Assembly (NCBI GenBank): GCA_021613535.1
Contig: CP075493.1
Span: forward strand, 10,044,001 to 10,108,000
Origin: Adineta vaga
Lineage: Eukaryota > Rotifera
Reading direction: 5' to 3'
Length of the DNA: 64,000 nucleotides
In this document: positions 11,514 through 24,003 of the stretch, piece after piece
Position numbering within the stretch: position 1 is the stretch's first letter
How the letters are laid out: the number at the start of each line of letters is the position of its first letter
The notes under the pieces: generated by a model
The model's input: the letters and a program-made list of their open reading frames with translations, nothing else
Told to the model about the DNA's origin: nothing
The model's database searches: none
Made by a program: the position numbers and the translations under genes

Positions 11514-12229
11514 TCAATGTCGCCATTGTTTTGCTTTGTCAGTTAATGGTACATAACGAACGCCAAGAGTAGCACGTTCAGATACTTCTCGTCCATCTAT
11601 CGATCTTTCATAAATCATCATTGTTTGACTTCCAACACCGACGGGAACGACTAAACGTCCACCAGGTTTTAATTGATCGATTAATGTAGACGGTCGAGTA
11701 GGTGCTGCTGCACCAACATGAATTGCATCGTATGGACCACCTTGTTGATAACCTAGACGACCATCTCCTAAGACAATTTCTAGAGTCTCATTCTCGAACA
11801 ATGAACGACCATTTTTCGAAATATTTTTTATTGACAATTCAACCAATTCAGGTATATGTTCAATACCAATTACTTTTCCACCGGGTTGAACGAGACGAGC
11901 TATACAAGCAGTTAGATATCCTGATCCTGATCCAACATCAAGTACACGAGCTCCCAGTACTAGTTTATCTCCAAGCATTTCAAGTGCATGTGCATGCATA
12001 TGTGGAGCAGAAATCGTGACATTGTAACCAACTAGAAAAATCAAAAATATTATGATGAATATCTTCTCTAGACACAAGCATTTTTACTCGGTTGTGGTGC
12101 ATCTTCTACAATCGATCTGTTGAAAAATCTAATCTATCTGTTGCTAACATAGCAGATTTAATTCGTTCATTTTTAATGATATGTTGTTGAACAAGTGATT
12201 GAATGAGATCAGCATGTGTTCGATGCATG
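11514..12229 (-). pseudogene. PCMT1: Protein-L-isoaspartate O-methyltransferase copy, apparently broken
   Basis: The frame starting at 12229 reads MHRTHADLIQSLVQQHIIKN and MLATDRLDF, the usual N-terminus of protein-L-isoaspartate (D-aspartate) O-methyltransferase. It meets an in-frame TAG at 12108-12106. A different frame then reads VEDAPQPSKNA. After a short intron-like stretch (ending near 12030) the frame GYNVTISAPHMHAHALEML continues to the stop. The rest is well kept: the SAM-binding LDVGSGSGYLTA, then GDGRLGY, YDAIHVGAAAP and LKPGGRLVVPVG. The PYxDxPQ loop expected before GYNVTIS is missing. A 21-bp near-repeat (CAACAGATxGATT) sits beside the stop and may have caused the shift. Either this is a decayed allele or paralogue, or a small exon escaped me. 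A functional enzyme would repair isoaspartyl damage in old proteins. Confidence 0.6.
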
Positions 12230-12448
12230 ATTTGTATATCTTCAAAATATACATAGATGATGATTGATAATAAGAACAAATGGAAGGATATGAATGACTT
12301 GAAGGTTTTTCTTTATTTTCTCATATAGAAAAAGAAAACAAAATAGGATACAAACAGAAATAATAGAGTCTTGCAATCGAAATTAACGTTTTCTATGGGT
12401 TAAATTTGTTGCAAGAGAAAGAACTGGAATATGTACATAATATGAAAT

Positions 12449-15144
12449 TCAACGTCGTCTACGTGGTGACGCACTGTGTTTGCGTTTGTTTTGAGATTTC
12501 TACGGAGAAGAAGAAAAAAGCGGAATTTTGACGAAAAATTAGGTGACGACTTTTACTTTATCAATTAGAGCAGCATTTTCTTCACGTTCTGCTCGACGAC
12601 GTTCTGCTTGACGATCTCGTTCGATTATCTATAAAAAATAAAGAAAAGGAATTGAAAATGTATAGTTCAATCAAATCCTACTTGTTCTTCTGTTAATGGT
12701 AACCAATAGATTGATGGTTTTGACTTTGTCTTCCGAAAATAAGAATCTAAATCTCTTGCTGGCGTTTCATTAGTTCGTGCTAAATCAAACATTTTCATTT
12801 TATAATCGTTTCTAATGAAAATAACAAACCTTTATCAGTCTGCGTATCATTTTCTTCATCATCACTAATAAGAAATCCACTATGCATTCCTTCATTTGAT
12901 TTCGATTTCTCCGATCCTCGAACATCTGATCGAGAGTTTACTCCATTAGTTGAACTCGTGGATCGATTTAATGAGGATGCGTTCGCTTGCTGTTGCATCT
13001 GACGATCTAACGAATCTGTAAAAATAAAAATAAGAGTTAATCGAATGTCTGTGTCGTACTTACCAACAGACATTTGATCAGGTGGCAAATCATGAGTTTT
13101 GCTAAATTGAAGCTTAAAAGAAACAAAACAAACTGAATTGAATTATGTATGTTTTCTTCGAACAAGAAATTACTTCTTCATGTCGACCAAATCGAATAGA
13201 TAGTGTTTTCGGATTAGTTGACGGCCATCGACAACCATCAAGTGCTTCACGAGCAGTTTTTGCTTCTTCTAATGTTTTATACTAAATGATATGAAATACA
13301 ATATTTCGAAATTCTCAAAGAGAATCTATTTACGGTAACAAAACATTGACTTTTTATTTTATCCAACCAAAATTCTCCATCAACCAATGTTCCATAACGT
13401 TCAAGAAGTGTTTTTAATTGAAAAAGACTAAATGGTCGTGTTAGACCACGTATATAGAGAATTTCACTTGGTGGTTCATCGGTTGCAAGAGCATTCTTTA
13501 TTCGAACTGGTTCATCAGCTATGATAGCTAAAATAGCAAATAATAGAATACAAAGATTAACCAGAGATGTACTAATGAAAACGTACGAGTTGATATTGAA
13601 TTTTGTTTTTTCTTGATATTAACATCATCATTATTCCCCTATGAAGAAGAAAATCATTATTTGTATAATAAAGATATATTACATACAATAATATCCACAA
13701 CAACAGTTCGATTCAGTGTTTGTTTACCATCAGCTAAATCACCAATAGTCATAGAATCAGAATTATCAATAGTAGTTTCAAGTAATGCTCCATCAGATGA
13801 CTGTACGATATGATCATCATTGATTAAAGCATCAAGTTCAGCATTAGCAATCGATTCAGGTACCAAACTCAGATCAGAAATAAGTGTCTAATCAAATACA
13901 AAAAAGAACATATTTGATGTTTATCTTCTTATTCGAAAAAATATACTTTGAGAAGTTCAGATGTTAGATTAATTTTATTAGTCGTAGATCGATTTAAACT
14001 TTTAATAGATGATGTGACTTGAGAACGACTTGGTTTAAGTTCTTGGAATGTTGATCTTTCCGATTCATTGATTGTTGATGATAATTCATCTTCTTAAAAA
14101 GAAATATAAAATAATAAATCTTTAATTTTCGTCAATCAAACTATTGAATTAGTTTATTTAATTATTTGTTTGTAAGATAAGTAAAGTACTTGTACTCTCG
14201 AACTTATAAAAAGATATATGTTATTGATTTAGAATAACCTATTCAAATTGTTAAATTTAGCCATTCATTTGTTCTGATTACATCTACATATTGTGAAAGT
14301 ATAAACAAATATTTACTCTTTATAGTATCTTGTTCTTTGTTTGTCGTTGATAATGTACTTTGATCTCTTGAAATAAAACTTTATTCATGATAAGTACGTC
14401 CTTTTGTATACACTTACTTTATATTATCATTCGAAATAGGTTGATCTGTACTGGATGTTTCCTCAGTTGTTGTTGATACATCATTCTGTGGTTGTTGTTG
14501 TTGTTGTTCAGTAGGCAATGGAGTAATATGTTCAATAATAGTATTCGACTTAGCACTACTACTATCAATAGATGGTGCCTGTGATTTCTCTTCAATACTT
14601 TTGTCCATAGAAGAATTGATTTCGAGATTATTATCTTCAGTTGAACTAGTCACAACAGATTCTTGATTGTCTACCGTTTGTTCAGCTGGTGTTGTATTGA
14701 GAGTTTCATTAGTTCGTGAATCAACAGACGACTTTTTACTTCGTGTTCGTGTATTTTTTTCTGGTGTTGCCGGTATATTAGATTCTACATCAATTCGAGG
14801 AATTGAAATAATTGGTACAGAGGCTATATAAACATTTTGTGATATCGCTTGAGTATCAATCTAGAAGAATGTATCATACATCAAGGAATGTTTTCCATGT
14901 TGTAAAAGAGAAACTTTACTTGATCATTATTGGTTACACTTTCCGGTATTGCTGATGTTATATTCTGTGACAAACCAGTTGAATTATCTTGATATTCTTT
15001 TTGTAATGCAACACGTAATTTAGCTAGAAGATCTTTTTTAATTCCTGATGTTGAACATCCACGTTGTTTCAATTCTGCACGTAATTCAACATTTGTCATG
15101 GACTCGATTCGTGTTAATTGTTTTGTTAATTCATTTTCTGCCAT
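12449..15144 (-). CDS. ACIN1: Acinus (apoptotic chromatin condensation inducer), ASAP/EJC splicing factor
   Basis: Many exons between ATG at 15144 and the TGA ending at 12449. The N-terminus is a SAP DNA-binding motif ([20 protein letters not shown]...KKDLLAKL). A long Ser/Thr/Gln-rich disordered middle follows. An RRM then reads [40 protein letters not shown] and [20 protein letters not shown]. Near the C-terminus is the Acinus RSB motif ([20 protein letters not shown]), which binds RNPS1 and SAP18. The tail is an Arg/Lys/Glu-rich helix ending SPRRRR. This SAP-RRM-RSB order is diagnostic of Acinus, a nuclear component of the ASAP complex acting in splicing with the exon junction complex. An acceptor-like TTTTCCATAG at about 15210 precedes the start. 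The gene sits 193 bp downstream of cytochrome b5 on the same strand. Confidence 0.88.
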
Positions 15145-15337
15145 CGTGTTCGTAGAACAAGATAGATTTAGGATAAGAGAGTGCAAGAGATCAAAATACA
15201 AGAGAATTATCTATGGAAAAAACACATTTTTCAATCGTTTGAAGAATTGCATTAGGTCATTTTTCTTTGTGGCAAAGAGTATTATAAATAAAAGTAAAAC
15301 AAAGAATTAATGACAAAAAAAGAGACAAAAAAATCTT

Positions 15338-15930
15338 TTAAATAGCTTTTGGTGGATTGTTGACGTTGACTTTTGATGTAGCAAATAATCGAAAATAAGC
15401 GATAGCTGCAATAACGATCACAAGTGGAATGAGGAATTTAATCCAGGACGAACCAGTATTATCCGAAGCACTGCCACTTGGATTGACAATCAAAGGACGA
15501 GTCTAAGAAGATGAAAAATATTTTAACTTCAGCTAGAATTATTCCATAAATTTTTCACCTTAACTTTTGTTTTAATATCATCCTAGAAGAAGAAAACTTT
15601 AAAGATATAGATTCGTCAATGAAAATACTTACTGGATGAATTTCACCGATTGCATAAGGCTTCATTTGCTCACGAGCATCCGTACTATGACCAACATCTT
15701 CGAATGCATTTGAAGCATCATGACCATGTTGTTCTTTTAAAACTTCTTCACCACCTGGATGCTATTGAAATAGACAATAACTATGATTTTTCTTCTTTTC
15801 TATCTTAACAAACCTCCTCAAGAAACTTTGTCACATCATAAACTTGATTATTTATAATCATTATACATTTACTTTTATCTTCAGCTAATTGTTTGACTTC
15901 AGCTAAAGTTAATACTTTTTTATTAGCCAT
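15338..15930 (-). CDS. CYB5: Tail-anchored cytochrome b5
   Basis: Four exons, the first 15930-15814, encode about 135 residues. The start [15 protein letters not shown] leads to the haem-binding core. [14 protein letters not shown] at the end of exon 1 continues as [20 protein letters not shown] in exon 2, giving the HPGG haem-ligand motif. The second haem ligand is in the following [15 protein letters not shown] polar linker then leads to a C-terminal membrane anchor ([20 protein letters not shown]) with a short basic tail. This is the classical microsomal or outer-mitochondrial cytochrome b5, an electron donor to desaturases, hydroxylases and P450s on the ER face. It heads a same-strand series with Acinus and the methyltransferase copy. 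Confidence 0.93.
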
Positions 15931-17027
15931 AGTAGAATTAGATCTGCTAGAAAATAAATGAAAATTATGATTATCAAGGTGACAATACGTGGATGTAAAC
16001 TTGGTCAAAGATTACAATCAGCGTTCTTTTTCCTTTTTCTTTCTCGTACGAAAAATATTTCATTTCATTTCATACTACTCCATATCCATCCATATATAAC
16101 ATATTAGATGGATGCATGAAACGTACATCATTCATTGATATAAATAAACCAATGATTTCGTTTGTAAATGTAATCAATTTTAAAAAATGTATCTTTATGT
16201 TAATTAGAATTAATAAAAAAGTTTCTTCGATAGTTGATAATCGTAAATAACTATCAGAACAAAGTAAGAATGTTCAATAGATGTCACCTTTGAATGGATG
16301 AACAGTTTATTAGTTATTATAAAATAACTTTTTCTTTACTTCACTAAAATGTTTCGTTAATTTCAATAATGTTTTACTTGTCTAATCATTTTCCTTTCAA
16401 AGCATAACAATTTTACACTACAAAAGTGTTTCTTAACTTAAGTTAGAAACATTCTCTTTAATCAGTGATGAAATTAAACTCTGACATCGTGCTCCACTTT
16501 AGAACGTATTCTAATTCGTTTCACTGAAAAATAGAGAGCAGTCGTGATAGATTACTGATGAGAATTCTTGATTAATAGTTATATAAAATAACATGTATTT
16601 ATCCAAAAGAAAAAGAAAACAATGGTATTTTATCTATCTTGATGATCTTTGATGAACATATCAAAGTGTTTCTTTTCTATTCCATTGAAGTCTTCATAGT
16701 TGAATGAAATACTTTCAAGATGAATTATTTTTATTTTCAATTTATTCTCATCTGTATGATGGAATCATCAACAAAACTAATTCGTTCATTATGAAGAAAA
16801 GAAGAAGGAAATATAATTAGAAAAAAGTTACATGTACCTCCGTTTTTTTTCTAAGAAAGAAAAGCAGAAGAACAAAAAATGTAGTTTTCTATCTTTCTCC
16901 TTTTTTTCTTCATTACTCTCTTCTCTCGTTACTTTTGCTTCTTTTTTTTCTTATTAACTTAAAACAAAAGACAACTCTCATCCAACCAACTTCCTTCCTT
17001 ACTTTTTATTCTAATTAGAAAAATTAA
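15931..17027. other. Intergenic region between divergent genes
   Basis: 1.1 kb separating cytochrome b5 (-) from the coiled-coil gene (+); both promoters must lie here. Pyrimidine-rich sequence precedes 17028. No coding exon or RNA gene was recognised. Confidence 0.5.
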
Positions 17028-17770
17028 ATGCAACATTCTAAACAAACAATTCAACTTTCAGAACACATCAAGAATAAACTTCGACAACAACAACAACAAC
17101 AACCAACTCCCTTAAGTCTTTCGTCTGATAATTTAACTCTTTCAGATAACTCTGACAACGATGATGGTAACATTCTTCGACTTTTTCATCTCTCTTATTT
17201 CTTTTTGTGAATTTAGTTTTCCTCTCTGCATCTTCTCCAGAAAAAACAACACTACGTCGACGAAGTAGTACTTTTGTTACCTATGAACTTCGGGCACCAT
17301 CGAAATCACAATCTCTTCATTCAGCACGAACAATCCCTTCAAAAATAAATTCTGCTTTTAAAACATCAAAAGCAACTTGTCAAGAATGTCATCGTCGAGA
17401 AAATCTTCTTCGAAATGAACATCAACGTCTCTTACATGTCTATAATGAAAATCGTAGATTAAATGAACAACTTCGATCAGTTGCACTTATTAATCATCAA
17501 TATCAAGAAGAAAATTCCAAATTAAAACTTCATTTAACTAAAGTAAATACACATCTGAAAGAATATCAAGTTAATTTTGATCTATTAAAACAACTAATGA
17601 TTGTCGACAAACATAATAAATCAAAATCGAATCTTCCAAATGGTGATGATCAATTGAAAAGACTTCGACATGAATTACATGCATATAATGAAATCGTTGC
17701 TGCAAAACAACAACAAGAAAAACAAGAAATTGATTATTATTCATATCGAAAATGGCCTCAAAATAAATAA
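17028..17770 (+). CDS. Small coiled-coil protein, family not recognised
   Basis: Two exons, 17028-17166 and 17241-17770, give about 220 residues. The N-terminal part is polar, with a Gln run and an acidic Ser/Asp segment. A basic Ser/Thr patch (TTLRRRSSTFV) follows. A Cys pair (TCQECHRRENLL) opens a long heptad-rich coiled coil (about residues 110-215) that includes ENRRLNEQLRSVALINHQYQ. No membrane segment or enzyme motif is present. The CxxC just before the coil might bind metal or form a disulfide, but it is too little to assign a family. The start was chosen because it is the first ATG of an uninterrupted frame after a pyrimidine-rich stretch. Confidence 0.7.
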
Positions 17771-17965
17771 ACACAATCATGTGATGAGCATTTTTTTTAA
17801 CTGAAATATTTGTTCAATAAATCATTTTTCTCATTCAACAAAAGCAATTAGACATAAAAATACTTTTCGAAAAAACATTAACAAAGTCTTTGTGAGTCGT
17901 CTATATCACGAGAAATGAACATTCAAACCTCAATCATTTTATTAGTCCATTGTTTATCGTCTTGG

Positions 17966-20900
17966 TTATTCATTTGATTGAAGAACTTCTTTCAATAAAT
18001 CATCATCATCAGTTGATAATGAAGTTGTTGTTGTCATTCTTGTATGATGTACTATCGATGGCAAATCATCATATGAGACAGTACCATTTCCAGTTTTGTA
18101 CAATCGATATTCTAATTGATATTTGATTGTATTCAATTTCCTTTTATACTTTTCGGAACATTTTGTTAGTTCCTATAAAAAAAAAGAATATGTATATCGT
18201 ATGTATTATCAATCGATGATTGAAGATTTTTTATTACTGAACGTTCTTCTTCTTCGACTTGTTTGAGATTGATTGGAAAATTTGCTTCTAGTTCATCTTT
18301 TGTTTTTCCATACATTTCATTTAACTAAAATGAAAGAGAATTAATTATTTAGAGGAAGAAAAAACGATATATGATATTTTACTTTATGAATAGTTAATGC
18401 ACCACATTCGCTATTCATTCTCATACTTTTCTGTTCCAATAATGATCTTTTCGTTCTAAAATAATATAGATATTAACTTATTTGTTGTTCTTCAATATTT
18501 ACCGGTCTTTTTCTGTAGATTTAATAGCAGTTAATTCTTGTTTCTTTTGAAATCGAACATTATTATTTACTTGTGATATTTCTCTAAAGAAAACAGTTCA
18601 TCGTGAATAAAACTTCAATAACATTGTGATCTCATTTACTTTTCAAGAATTCTCTGAAGTTCACCGCATTGTTCATTATAATTAGCTTTGATTTTTCTTT
18701 TTATTTCACTATAAAACTAAAGTAGATCTGTAATAAAAGATAATTTAACAAACTAAACGAACTTTGATCAGACGTTCAGTTTCTGCACTTTCTTGTTGAC
18801 GAAATTTGTCAATATATATATTGAGTAAACATTGAGATGCATCACTGTCCTTCAAAACAAAAAAGAATTATTTATAATACAAGAATCCGACTACTAATAA
18901 TACGAACATTTCTATTCAACGTACTACTCGTCAGTTGAGATCGTTGACGACTCTCCGATTGAGTAGCATTGTATTCTACTAAATTCGTTTCTGCCTTTTG
19001 AATTTTCTAAGTAGAAAGACAAATATAAGAACGAGTTCATCGGAAAGAGACTTTGTCTCAATTCTGTATTCGATTTCTTTAAAATTTCGACACTCAAGAA
19101 ACGAAAATCCAATCGAGAACAAAAGCCTGCAAAGTTATGTTAGCCTAGTATTTTACATTACATAGCTATGGAGAATTATTTCATTTTTATAGAAACGAAA
19201 AAGTACATAGACTATTGCCGCAATGATAATTATCAACACATACCTTTTTGTAATCAGCTGAAATACTTCTTAATCTTCTATTAATAGCTTCATCTCGCTC
19301 CGATATCTTTTTCTGCTTATTATCATTTAATGAATATATTTTACATAATCTTTTCGTATCATTAAATTCACTACTGGCTAATACATGTTTTTGATACCAA
19401 TTTGTTTCTTCTAATGGAATTGCAAGATTTTCTTTTTTATCACTACGTAAAGAATTTGGATATCGTCGAACAACATTACTGAAAAAACCATCAGGATTTA
19501 TATTCGCATTTTCATTTGGTATCTTTGGTTTTTGTTTTTTAAGATTGAACTGAAATGTTTTTCGAACATATATAAATAAACTTGCGGAACGTACAGGAAT
19601 ATTGATTTCATTTCGTAAAACTACATGACGATATCCAGAACGTAGATGACTAACCGGTATAAAACATTGTCCAACAAGCGCACCATCGACTGAGGTAACA
19701 TCAAAACGTATCGCAGCCATTTCCGGTAGAATAATCTTAGTAAATTGAATAGGATATTTTTGCGAATGAACATCTGAATTCGTATCATAGATAGCTTGAA
19801 AGCCATTCCATAGTTCCGCACGTAGATGATATTCTTGTTGTTTTGTTGAACTACCATACGTTCCATATATACGAATATTAACAACTGGTGGTTCATGATT
19901 TTGACATAAGAATTGCCCCGAGAGTACTTTGAGATCAATATCATAGCTAAAAACATCTTCACTATTATTTTGAATCCGAGGATCAAATAGACCATATGGT
20001 TCACATAATTTTGCTGGTTTTTCAATGTAACCACAAGCATTATTGAATGAAAAGATACCGAGATTAATTTGCATATTAACATCTAAAAGAAAAGATTTAT
20101 ATTGATTAAAATATCTTTCATTGATGGATATTATTTGTCGTACCTAATGTTTGATAATTTAATGCAACTAATTGACATCCAATCGGCCAATATAGATATG
20201 GATCGAAATTATTCGAATCGAAGCGCATACCACGTGGATATATTCGACTAAATTGACGTTGATTGTATTCCAGAAAGTCTCGAGCACGATCGCGTATGAG
20301 ACTAGTTGCTTGATCTTCGGAAAAAGATGACATTTCATAACTTCTATTAAGTCCACGAGCGTGAACAAATGTTTTAAATGGTACAGGCACTGTATAGATT
20401 ACCAGATGAGACATTTCTTTTGTTGCTCGAGATTCTGGAAGAGTTTCAGTAGCAGATGATATAATTCCGTCTAATTCCATTTGACTAATTCCTGCACCTT
20501 CATATGATAGATTTTCATCATCCAAAACCATTCCATAACGCCGATTTAATTCAGTCAGGTGAACAGTTTGTAATGAATCTGCTGATGATGATTTTGAATA
20601 TGGTGAATGAACGGATGATGGCAAAGTTTTAGTTTTCTGTGTACTTGGATCACTATTACTAACTGCTATAATTGAACGTGTATTTGGATTGTTTACTTTC
20701 GTTGTTGTTGTTGTTGTTGATTGAGAAGGAAGTTTTTTATTTTTAATTAAAATTTTATATCGGAGATCGTTAGGACTTGGTAATGGATAATTTGCTTCAC
20801 AAGGATGGGACGGAAGTGATTCAGTTAGAAGTTGATCACCGAAAAATTCAATAAAAATCTTTGCCATTGCAGCTTGAGCTCGAGGACTAGGTGAAGAAGA

Positions 20901-22751
20901 GAAAAAGACGATTGCATACAATCTATCATTTACATTTACTTGCAATGGTTTTCAATAGAAAGTATCAATGGATATGGAGAAACTTTAAAAGCATAATCTC
21001 GAATAGCAGCGACCACATCAGTTAGAGGAACAGGTTTCACACGTGTATAGATATGTTTTATTTCAGGAATATCACTTTTATCGTCGGAATCGACAACATC
21101 TAATTCAATACAACGACATCCAGCTAATAAAACTTGTCGATACATTTCCACACTAGCCCGGCCGCTCCATTGTACTCCTGAAGAGAAAGGACAGATTCAA
21201 ATAAAACGATAAAATCGATGAACCAACCTGTCAGATATGTATTATGAGATGAAGCAATAAAATAATGTGTTAAAGGTTTATTCATATCCATGAAAAGATC
21301 AAATTTAGCTGGATCAACAATAAAATTATCAAAACTGAGTAAATATCGAAGAAAACCTTCTTTTGACATTTCTTTATAAATTTCCAAATAGAAACATAAA
21401 ATAAATCCGAAAAAAATTCATAATTACTTTTTTTATCGAACTTTTCATCCGACTGTGCATATTTGTTAATTAGATCTTTCGCTTTTTCTTCACACAATTC
21501 CATTTCAAAAGGTCCATCAATATCATCATTTTGTTTTTTCATAAATTCATTTAGATCTTCCCAACTAAGACACTCTTGGGATTTCTCATCGCTAGAACGA
21601 AATATGATATTATCATTCTATAAAGCATTCCAAACTACTTGAAATTGGAAGATATTAGAAGAAGAAAGAACACTTTCAATCAGATTTTAATAAACTCGAA
21701 CGAATTCTTACACTGTCTCGAACAATGTATCGATTTCTTGACGATCCATTAAGTACATGTAAAAACGAAAAAACATATCGAAATTAAATTGAGCTTTATC
21801 GATATTTGATTTCTAAAAAAGTTCATTTGTAATTGAATAAATCAATTGATAGATTTTTGTTACATACAACAGTATGTGGAAGTTTTAATGCTTCCAATGC
21901 TCCACAGATTCTTCGTTCTCTTGAATTATCACGATGATTTTCAGATAAAAATTGAATTAAACTAAAAGAAATAAATGTCAAAACACTCGTAAGAGAGAGA
22001 AAGAGATTAAATACCCTCGAACAGGAATTATTCCTTTGTCACGATCCAATAATTCATGATAAATTTTCGAATGAATTTTTTCTAAACAATCTAAACTCGA
22101 TAGATTTCTTAATAATTGATTATGTCCGTATTGAAATAATCGTCCGGCCCATTCCTTAACAGACAAAAAATACTAGTCAAATAAATTATTCAATCGTTCA
22201 TACAGAGGCGGTAGTCGAATATTGAAAAGCAAAATGAATAATACGAAAATTTTGCGTAGGTACAAATGTATTTCCATAATAAATAGTAAGCCATCTCGAA
22301 GTAAGTATTCCGCCATATTGCAGTTCAGGACAATCTTCTGCATCCTAAGAAATGAATAAATGTATCGAATTTTCATCAATGAAATTAAATTTACCGGTGG
22401 AAGTGTTACTTGTTTACCAGTTCGAGCATCATGAATCAATGCTAGATCGAAACATTCAGTTTTCTTCGAAGAACAAATCAATTACAATTATTACAAATAT
22501 AGGTTTTCAAAGACATACTTTCGTGTGTTTATTAAGACAAATCAAGTAAAATCCTTTGACATCGATGGATAAATCAACGAAATCAGGTTTCTAAACATAA
22601 AATATTCGAATTATTGTGGAAATATGGATTGATTAATCACCCCAGGTCTTCTGTTGTCTTCTGGCCATTTGAATATGAATTTATCATCCTGTCGACAAGT
22701 TGAAATCTGATTCAGTTTTAGTGAAGAAACATGATTTGATGGTTGACTCAT
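17966..22751 (-). CDS. PLCB: Phosphoinositide phospholipase C, beta type
   Basis: Roughly 18-20 exons from ATG at 22751 to the TAA ending at 17966. Order: PH-like region ([18 protein letters not shown]); EF-hand region ([20 protein letters not shown]); catalytic X domain with [14 protein letters not shown] (first catalytic His), [13 protein letters not shown] (Ca ligands), LILSIENH and YKILIKNKK; a Thr/Ser-rich X-Y linker; Y domain ([37 protein letters not shown]); C2 domain (KVLSGQFLC...); and a long C-terminal coiled coil over many short exons (17966-19247). That C-terminal coil is what marks the Gq-regulated beta class. It cleaves PIP2 to IP3 and diacylglycerol at the plasma membrane. One C2/coil junction (about 19130-19250) is uncertain. 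The second catalytic-loop His is followed by Ile-Tyr-Thr rather than Gly-Phe-Thr, and the usual Trp after ELD is absent. Confidence 0.92.
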
Positions 22752-24003
22752 TGATCATAAAAGAAGGTTTGTTTCGAGAATATTTTATATATCGAAAAAT
22801 GTGTTTATTTCGACCTTTTTGAGAGATGATAGGATGAGTTGTAGTCCTCAACAAGACACTTTTTTCTTTCAATTGTTACTACTGTTCTGTTCTGTTCTGT
22901 TCTGTTGATAAACTTTCTTCCGTTTTTTTTTCTTTTTTTTTTGTTCTTATTTGTTTTTTGTATTTGTACACGAATAAATGAAAGTGAGTAAAACGAAAAA
23001 GAAGAAGAAGAAGAAGAAGAAGACGGCGATGATGCTGAATGAAAGAAAAAAATGGAGTTCTGTCAATAACATACCGACGAATGATTCAATAGTTTTTAGA
23101 TGACGAATTCGATGGCGCTTCGAGTTGATTAAGCTACAATCGATGATGTTGCTTAGGGTTGTTCATTTTAGTCAGCTATTTTCAACTTTAATCTTTTCAC
23201 TATGAATATACTATGCACAACATCTTTTGTGTTTTGCTCATGAGTAACTATTTTATATTGTACTATACTTGAAGAAATTTATCAGTAAGATGATCTGCTC
23301 TTACGCAGCTTATGAGAATAGCAAAGTCATAAACTTCTAATGAGAAAGTATAATTGAATTCGTAAAACTGAGAATCGTCGTAAAGCTAAAAGATACTGGA
23401 CTTTTGATTTGAATTTGAAGAAATAGAAAGAAATTCAATTCAGTTTTCGACCAATGGAAGAAAACTACTTTACTTCGGTAAGTGTCAAAAACGATTTGTC
23501 ATCTGTATGTCTTCAGTAGTATGGGAAGCATAGAATAGATGTAAATAAGACAGCTGTTTGCATTTATACTCGACTTCTATTTCATAATATGTTCGGCACT
23601 CTCTTCAGATAAATCAGATTCATGTTTAAATATATTGTGTTTTTTATGCATTCTTCTCCTTTAAACATCATCATGAAACTTCATAGAAAAAGAAACAGAA
23701 GTTTAAGAGATTTGTAAAACAAAGAAAAAAAAACAAAAAACTCAGAGGCACAAATTGAAAAGAGAAAGAAGTGAACAAACAACAACATCAAAAAACAAGA
23801 AAAAAAAGTAAACGATCCGTTCAATACCACAGACAATACTCTTGTCTTACATTCAAATGTATGTATCTTTGCTTGCTTTGGTAAATTTGCAAAAGAGAAA
23901 GAAGAAGAAAAAGAAGACGAAGAAGAAATTTATCATTTGACAATGGCGAAAAATAAATAAATAAATAAGAAATAGATGCACAACAAATAGATACGAATAG
24001 AGG
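22752..24003. other. Intergenic region with short tandem repeats
   Basis: 1.25 kb upstream of PLC-beta and downstream of the SERTA-like gene. It includes (CTGTT)5 at about 22882-22906 and (AAG)n at about 23002-23025. No gene was recognised. The PLC-beta promoter should lie within it. Confidence 0.5.
22882..22906. repeat. (CTGTT)5 pentanucleotide repeat
   Basis: Five perfect CTGTT units, about 130 bp upstream of the PLC-beta start codon. Confidence 0.9.

Noticed and set aside
22154-22204. 31-bp intron in PLC-beta
   Set aside because: Using the later AG gives a 49-bp intron of normal size and joins TTAS to EWAGRLFQ, as expected for the PLC-beta PH/EF region.
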